The notes under the pieces: generated by a model | What the model was told of the DNA's origin: nothing | What the model saw: only the letters and a program-made list of their open reading frames with translations | Databases searched by the model: none | DNA from: Streptomyces sp. S.PB5 | Lineage (GTDB): Bacteria; Actinomycetota; Actinomycetes; Streptomycetales; Streptomycetaceae | Reading direction: 5' to 3' | Length of the DNA: 60,674 nucleotides | Assembly: GCF_030403745.1 (NCBI RefSeq) | Contig: NZ_JAQMWP010000034.1 | Span: 1-60,674 of the forward strand | Program-made: the position numbers and the translations under genes | Part shown: positions 58,581 to 60,674 of the stretch, in pieces | Layout of the letters: every line of letters starts with the position of its first letter | Numbering within the stretch: the stretch's first letter is position 1

Positions 58581-59273
58581 ATGCCAGACACCGGGCAACC
58601 CGGTCCCGACAGCCCGATCCGGGTCTTCCTGCTGGACGACCACGAGGTCGTACGGCGCGGGGTCCACGATCTGCTGAACGACGAGCCGGACATCACGGTG
58701 GTCGGCGAGGCCGGCACGGTGGAGCAGGCCCTGGTGCGCGTTCCCGCGCTCCGCCCGCAGGTAGCCGTCCTGGACGTCCGCCTCCCGGACGGAGACGGCG
58801 TGACCGTGTGCCGTGAGCTGCGCTCGCGGATGCCGGAGCTGGCCTGTCTGATGCTGACCTCGTTCGACGACGAGGAGGCCCTGCTGGACTCGATCATGGC
58901 GGGGGCCGCCGGATACGTCCTGAAGCAGATCCGGGGGTCGGACCTGGTGGCGGCCGTCCGCACGGTCGCCGCGGGCCAGTCGCTGCTCGACCCGAGCGCC
59001 ACCACCCGGCTGATGGCGCGGCTGCGCCAGGACCAGCAGCAGGAGGAGGAGCCGGACGCGCTGCCGGGCCTGACCGACCGCGAGCGGGAGATCCTGGCCC
59101 TGATCGGCGAAGGGCTCACCAACCGCCAGATCGGCCAGCGGCTCTTCCTCGCGGAGAAGACGGTGAAGAACCACATCTCCCGCCTCCTGGCCAAGCTGGG
59201 AGTGGAGCGCCGTATCCAGGCCGCCGTCATCGCCACCCAGGCCCAGGACAGGCTCCGCCAGGAAAGCAGCTGA
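58581..59273 (+). CDS. DevR/DosR-like NarL-family response regulator
   Basis: The 230-residue regulator has a receiver with IRVFLLDDHEVVRRGVHDLL, the phospho-Asp in VAVLDVRLPDGDGV and AGAAGYVLKQIRGSDLV. The LuxR-type output domain has GLTDREREILALIGEGLTNR, then FLAEKTVKNHISRLLAKLGV. These segments follow M. tuberculosis DevR almost word for word. GAGGAG lies 6 nt before ATG 58581; the GTG at 58578 is too close. No DevS/DosT sensor kinase is adjacent. It probably binds the GGGCCG palindromes in this window. Confidence 0.9.
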   Translation: MPDTGQPGPDSPIRVFLLDDHEVVRRGVHDLLNDEPDITVVGEAGTVEQALVRVPALRPQVAVLDVRLPDGDGVTVCRELRSRMPELACLMLTSFDDEEALLDSIMAGAAGYVLKQIRGSDLVAAVRTVAAGQSLLDPSATTRLMARLRQDQQQEEEPDALPGLTDREREILALIGEGLTNRQIGQRLFLAEKTVKNHISRLLAKLGVERRIQAAVIATQAQDRLRQESS

Positions 59274-59296
59274 GCCCGCCGACAAGACTCGCCGAG

Positions 59297-59312
59297 GGGG
59301 CCGAACGTCCCT
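59297..59312. promoter_or_regulatory. DosR/OsdR-like dyad before gapdh
   Basis: GGGGCCGAACGTCCCT, an inverted repeat with one mismatch in the arms, lies 94-109 bp upstream of the GAPDH start. Confidence 0.45.
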
Positions 59313-59405
59313 GGACCGGCCCCCGTGCGACCCAAGCCCGATCGTGTGCCCGGCCAGCAGGCTGGAGGCGAACACAGACGCGAAGCGATCGGGAGGGCGA
59401 CGGAC

Positions 59406-60434
59406 ATGAGTGTGCGCGTGGGCATCAACGGTTTCGGCCGTATCGGGCGGAACTACCTGCGGCTGGTGCTGGAGCGGGCGGAGACCTCCGCCGGGACCCC
59501 GGTCGAGGTGGTGGCGGTCAACGACATCACCTCGCCGGCGGCGCTGGCGCATCTGCTGACCTATGACTCGACGTACGGCCGCCTGGGCCGCACCGTCGAG
59601 CACGACGAGAACTCCCTCACGGTGGACGGGCACCGCATCGCCGTGACCGCCGAACGCGACCCGGCCGCGCTGGCCTGGGGCGACCTCGGCGTGGACGTCG
59701 TGATCGAGTCGACCGGCCGCTTCCGCACCCGCGAGCAGGCCGGGGCGCACCTGAAGGCGGGGGCCCGCAAGGTCCTGCTCTCGGTGCCGGGCAAGGACGT
59801 CGACGCCACGGTCGTGATGGGCGTCAACGAGAGCGCGTACGACCCGGAGAACCACCACGTGGTCTCCAACGCCTCCTGCACCACCAACTGCGTGGCCCCC
59901 ATGGTCAAGGTCCTCGACGAGCACTTCGGCATCGTCAAGGGGCTCATGACCACCATCCACGGCTACACCAACGACCAGGTCGTCCTGGACGGCCCGCACA
60001 AGGACCTGCGCCGGGGCCGCAGCGCCGCCGTGAACATCATTCCCACGTCCACGGGGGCCGCCCGTGCCGTCGGGCTGGTGCTTCCGGAACTGGCCGGGAC
60101 CCTGGACGGGATCGCCGTACGTGTCCCCGTCGAGGACGGCTCGCTGACCGATCTCGCCGTGGTGCTCGACCGGGCGGTGACCGTGGAGGAGATCAACGCG
60201 GCGTTCCGGGAGGCCGCGGACGGACCGCTCAAGGGCGTGCTGCGGGTGTCGGACGCCCCGATCGTCTCCCGCGACGTGGTCGGCGACCCGGCCTCCTGCG
60301 TGCTGGACGCCCCTCTGACGCAGGCCCACGGCGAACTGGTCAAGATCTTCGGCTGGTACGACAACGAGTGGGGCTACACCAACCGGCTGCTCGACCTCAC
60401 CGAGTACGTCGCCGCCCGCCTGCCCAAGAACTGA
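59406..60434 (+). CDS. gap: Type I glyceraldehyde-3-phosphate dehydrogenase
   Basis: The 342-residue enzyme is complete: NAD motif VGINGFGRIGRNYLRL, active site SNASCTTNCVAPMVKV (Cys near 157), IHGYTNDQVVLDGPHKDLRR (His) and the C-terminal WYDNEWGYTNRLLDL. It is a likely second GAPDH of the genome, placed in the hypoxia block rather than with tpi-pgk. A DosR-like dyad precedes it. An alcohol dehydrogenase gene follows 15 nt after the stop, so NADH made here can be reoxidised by its product. Confidence 0.95.
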   Translation: MSVRVGINGFGRIGRNYLRLVLERAETSAGTPVEVVAVNDITSPAALAHLLTYDSTYGRLGRTVEHDENSLTVDGHRIAVTAERDPAALAWGDLGVDVVIESTGRFRTREQAGAHLKAGARKVLLSVPGKDVDATVVMGVNESAYDPENHHVVSNASCTTNCVAPMVKVLDEHFGIVKGLMTTIHGYTNDQVVLDGPHKDLRRGRSAAVNIIPTSTGAARAVGLVLPELAGTLDGIAVRVPVEDGSLTDLAVVLDRAVTVEEINAAFREAADGPLKGVLRVSDAPIVSRDVVGDPASCVLDAPLTQAHGELVKIFGWYDNEWGYTNRLLDLTEYVAARLPKN

Positions 60435-60449
60435 CGGAGGGTGAAGAAC

Positions 60450-60674
60450 ATGAAGGCAGCAGTGGTGACCGACTTCGGTAAGCCTCTGGAGATCCGGGAG
60501 CTGGCCGTGCCGGAGCCGGGTGCGGGGCAGGTGTTGGTGCGGATGGAGGCGTCGGGTCTGTGTCACACGGACATTCATGCTGCGCATGGTGACTGGCCGG
60601 TCAAGCCGCGGCCGCCGTTCGTTCCCGGGCATGAGGGCATCGGCCCGGTCACGGCGGTCGGCGCGGGCGTGGCG
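60450..60674 (+). CDS. Zinc-dependent alcohol dehydrogenase, N-terminal part (runs off window)
   Basis: The first 75 codons are in the window. They encode MKAAVVTDFGKPLEIRELAV, then EASGLCHTDIHAAHGDWP with the catalytic-zinc Cys, and PFVPGHEGIGPVTAVGAGVA with the second ligand His-Glu. This is the AdhP/propanol-preferring class. GGAGG lies 9 nt before the ATG at 60450. It is 15 nt after gapdh, evidently the same operon, and would reoxidise NADH by reducing acetaldehyde in low oxygen. The remainder lies beyond 60674. Confidence 0.9.
   Translation, partial: MKAAVVTDFGKPLEIRELAVPEPGAGQVLVRMEASGLCHTDIHAAHGDWPVKPRPPFVPGHEGIGPVTAVGAGVA

Noticed and set aside
1..60674. tRNA, rRNA, CRISPR array, complete IS with terminal repeats, or replication origin
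   Set aside because: Looked for and not recognised by eye; a covariance-model scan would be needed to exclude small RNAs.

Overview
The window is chromosomal DNA from a high-GC actinomycete, almost certainly a Streptomyces. Coding regions have strongly GC-biased third positions, GTG starts are frequent, and ATGA/GTGA stop-start overlaps are common. The gene families are typical of the genus: BlaI/M56, NlpC/P60 with a coiled coil, Rv1733c-like membrane proteins, YcnI, DUF6058 and TniQ/TnsA-like elements. No rRNA, tRNA, CRISPR array or complete insertion sequence was recognised.

Layout. (1) 0.1-3.3 kb is accessory DNA: a TmrB-like P-loop kinase, a Nudix hydrolase and the wreck of a Tn7-like transposon. 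(2) 3.3-5.9 kb is a cell-wall block: a secreted NlpC/P60 hydrolase, an M56 metalloprotease and a BlaI repressor, with a BlaI-like inverted repeat before the hydrolase. (3) 6-9 kb has a universal stress protein, a DUF4142 protein and a STAS protein. (4) 9.2-9.6 kb carries an overlooked IS1380-family transposase remnant. (5) 10-13.4 kb is an arsenic island: PadR regulator, a broken arsC, an intact arsC, an aquaglyceroporin-like channel, arsR and arsM. (6) 13.8-18.1 kb has two small membrane proteins, a FetAB-type ABC exporter and a ChrA chromate transporter; the last two share an unusual CGATATC operator. (7) 19-26 kb is mixed metabolism: DUF6058, serine hydrolase, methyltransferase, EamA/MarR pair, MDR oxidoreductase, YcnI. 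(8) 26.3-33.6 kb is one polycistronic operon: carbohydrate ABC transporter, ROK repressor, pyranose-oxidase-like GMC enzyme, CDA-fold deaminase and TIM-barrel protein, closed by a 19-bp hairpin. (9) 33.7-37.6 kb has a Tat-exported carbonic anhydrase, a DUF485/acetate symporter pair and YceI. (10) 37.7-43.4 kb and 53.7-60.7 kb form a dormancy/redox regulon like the mycobacterial DosR set: flavohaemoglobin, two PNPOx-like proteins, two Rv1733c-like proteins, Acg nitroreductase, USP, phosphoketolase, DoxX, a DevR-like response regulator, GAPDH and an alcohol dehydrogenase cut by the window end. (11) Inserted between those halves (43.4-53.7 kb) are a divergent IspH paralogue, an HTH-TPR regulator and a seven-gene type II acyl-chain assembly cluster (AT, acyl-CoA oxidase-like, KASIII, SDR, KASIII, ACP, KASII).

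How the parts fit. Palindromes of the form GGGCCG-NN-CGGCCC occur before most of the stress/redox genes and before the DevR-like regulator, which suggests one regulon spread through the window and autoregulated. The two most promising undescribed systems are the 26-33.6 kb operon, which looks like uptake, oxidation and cleavage of a glycoside, possibly a nucleoside or C-glycoside, and the 46-53.7 kb acyl cluster, which lacks any visible dehydratase, enoyl reductase or thioesterase. Functional assignments come from motifs and remembered family features, not from database searches.
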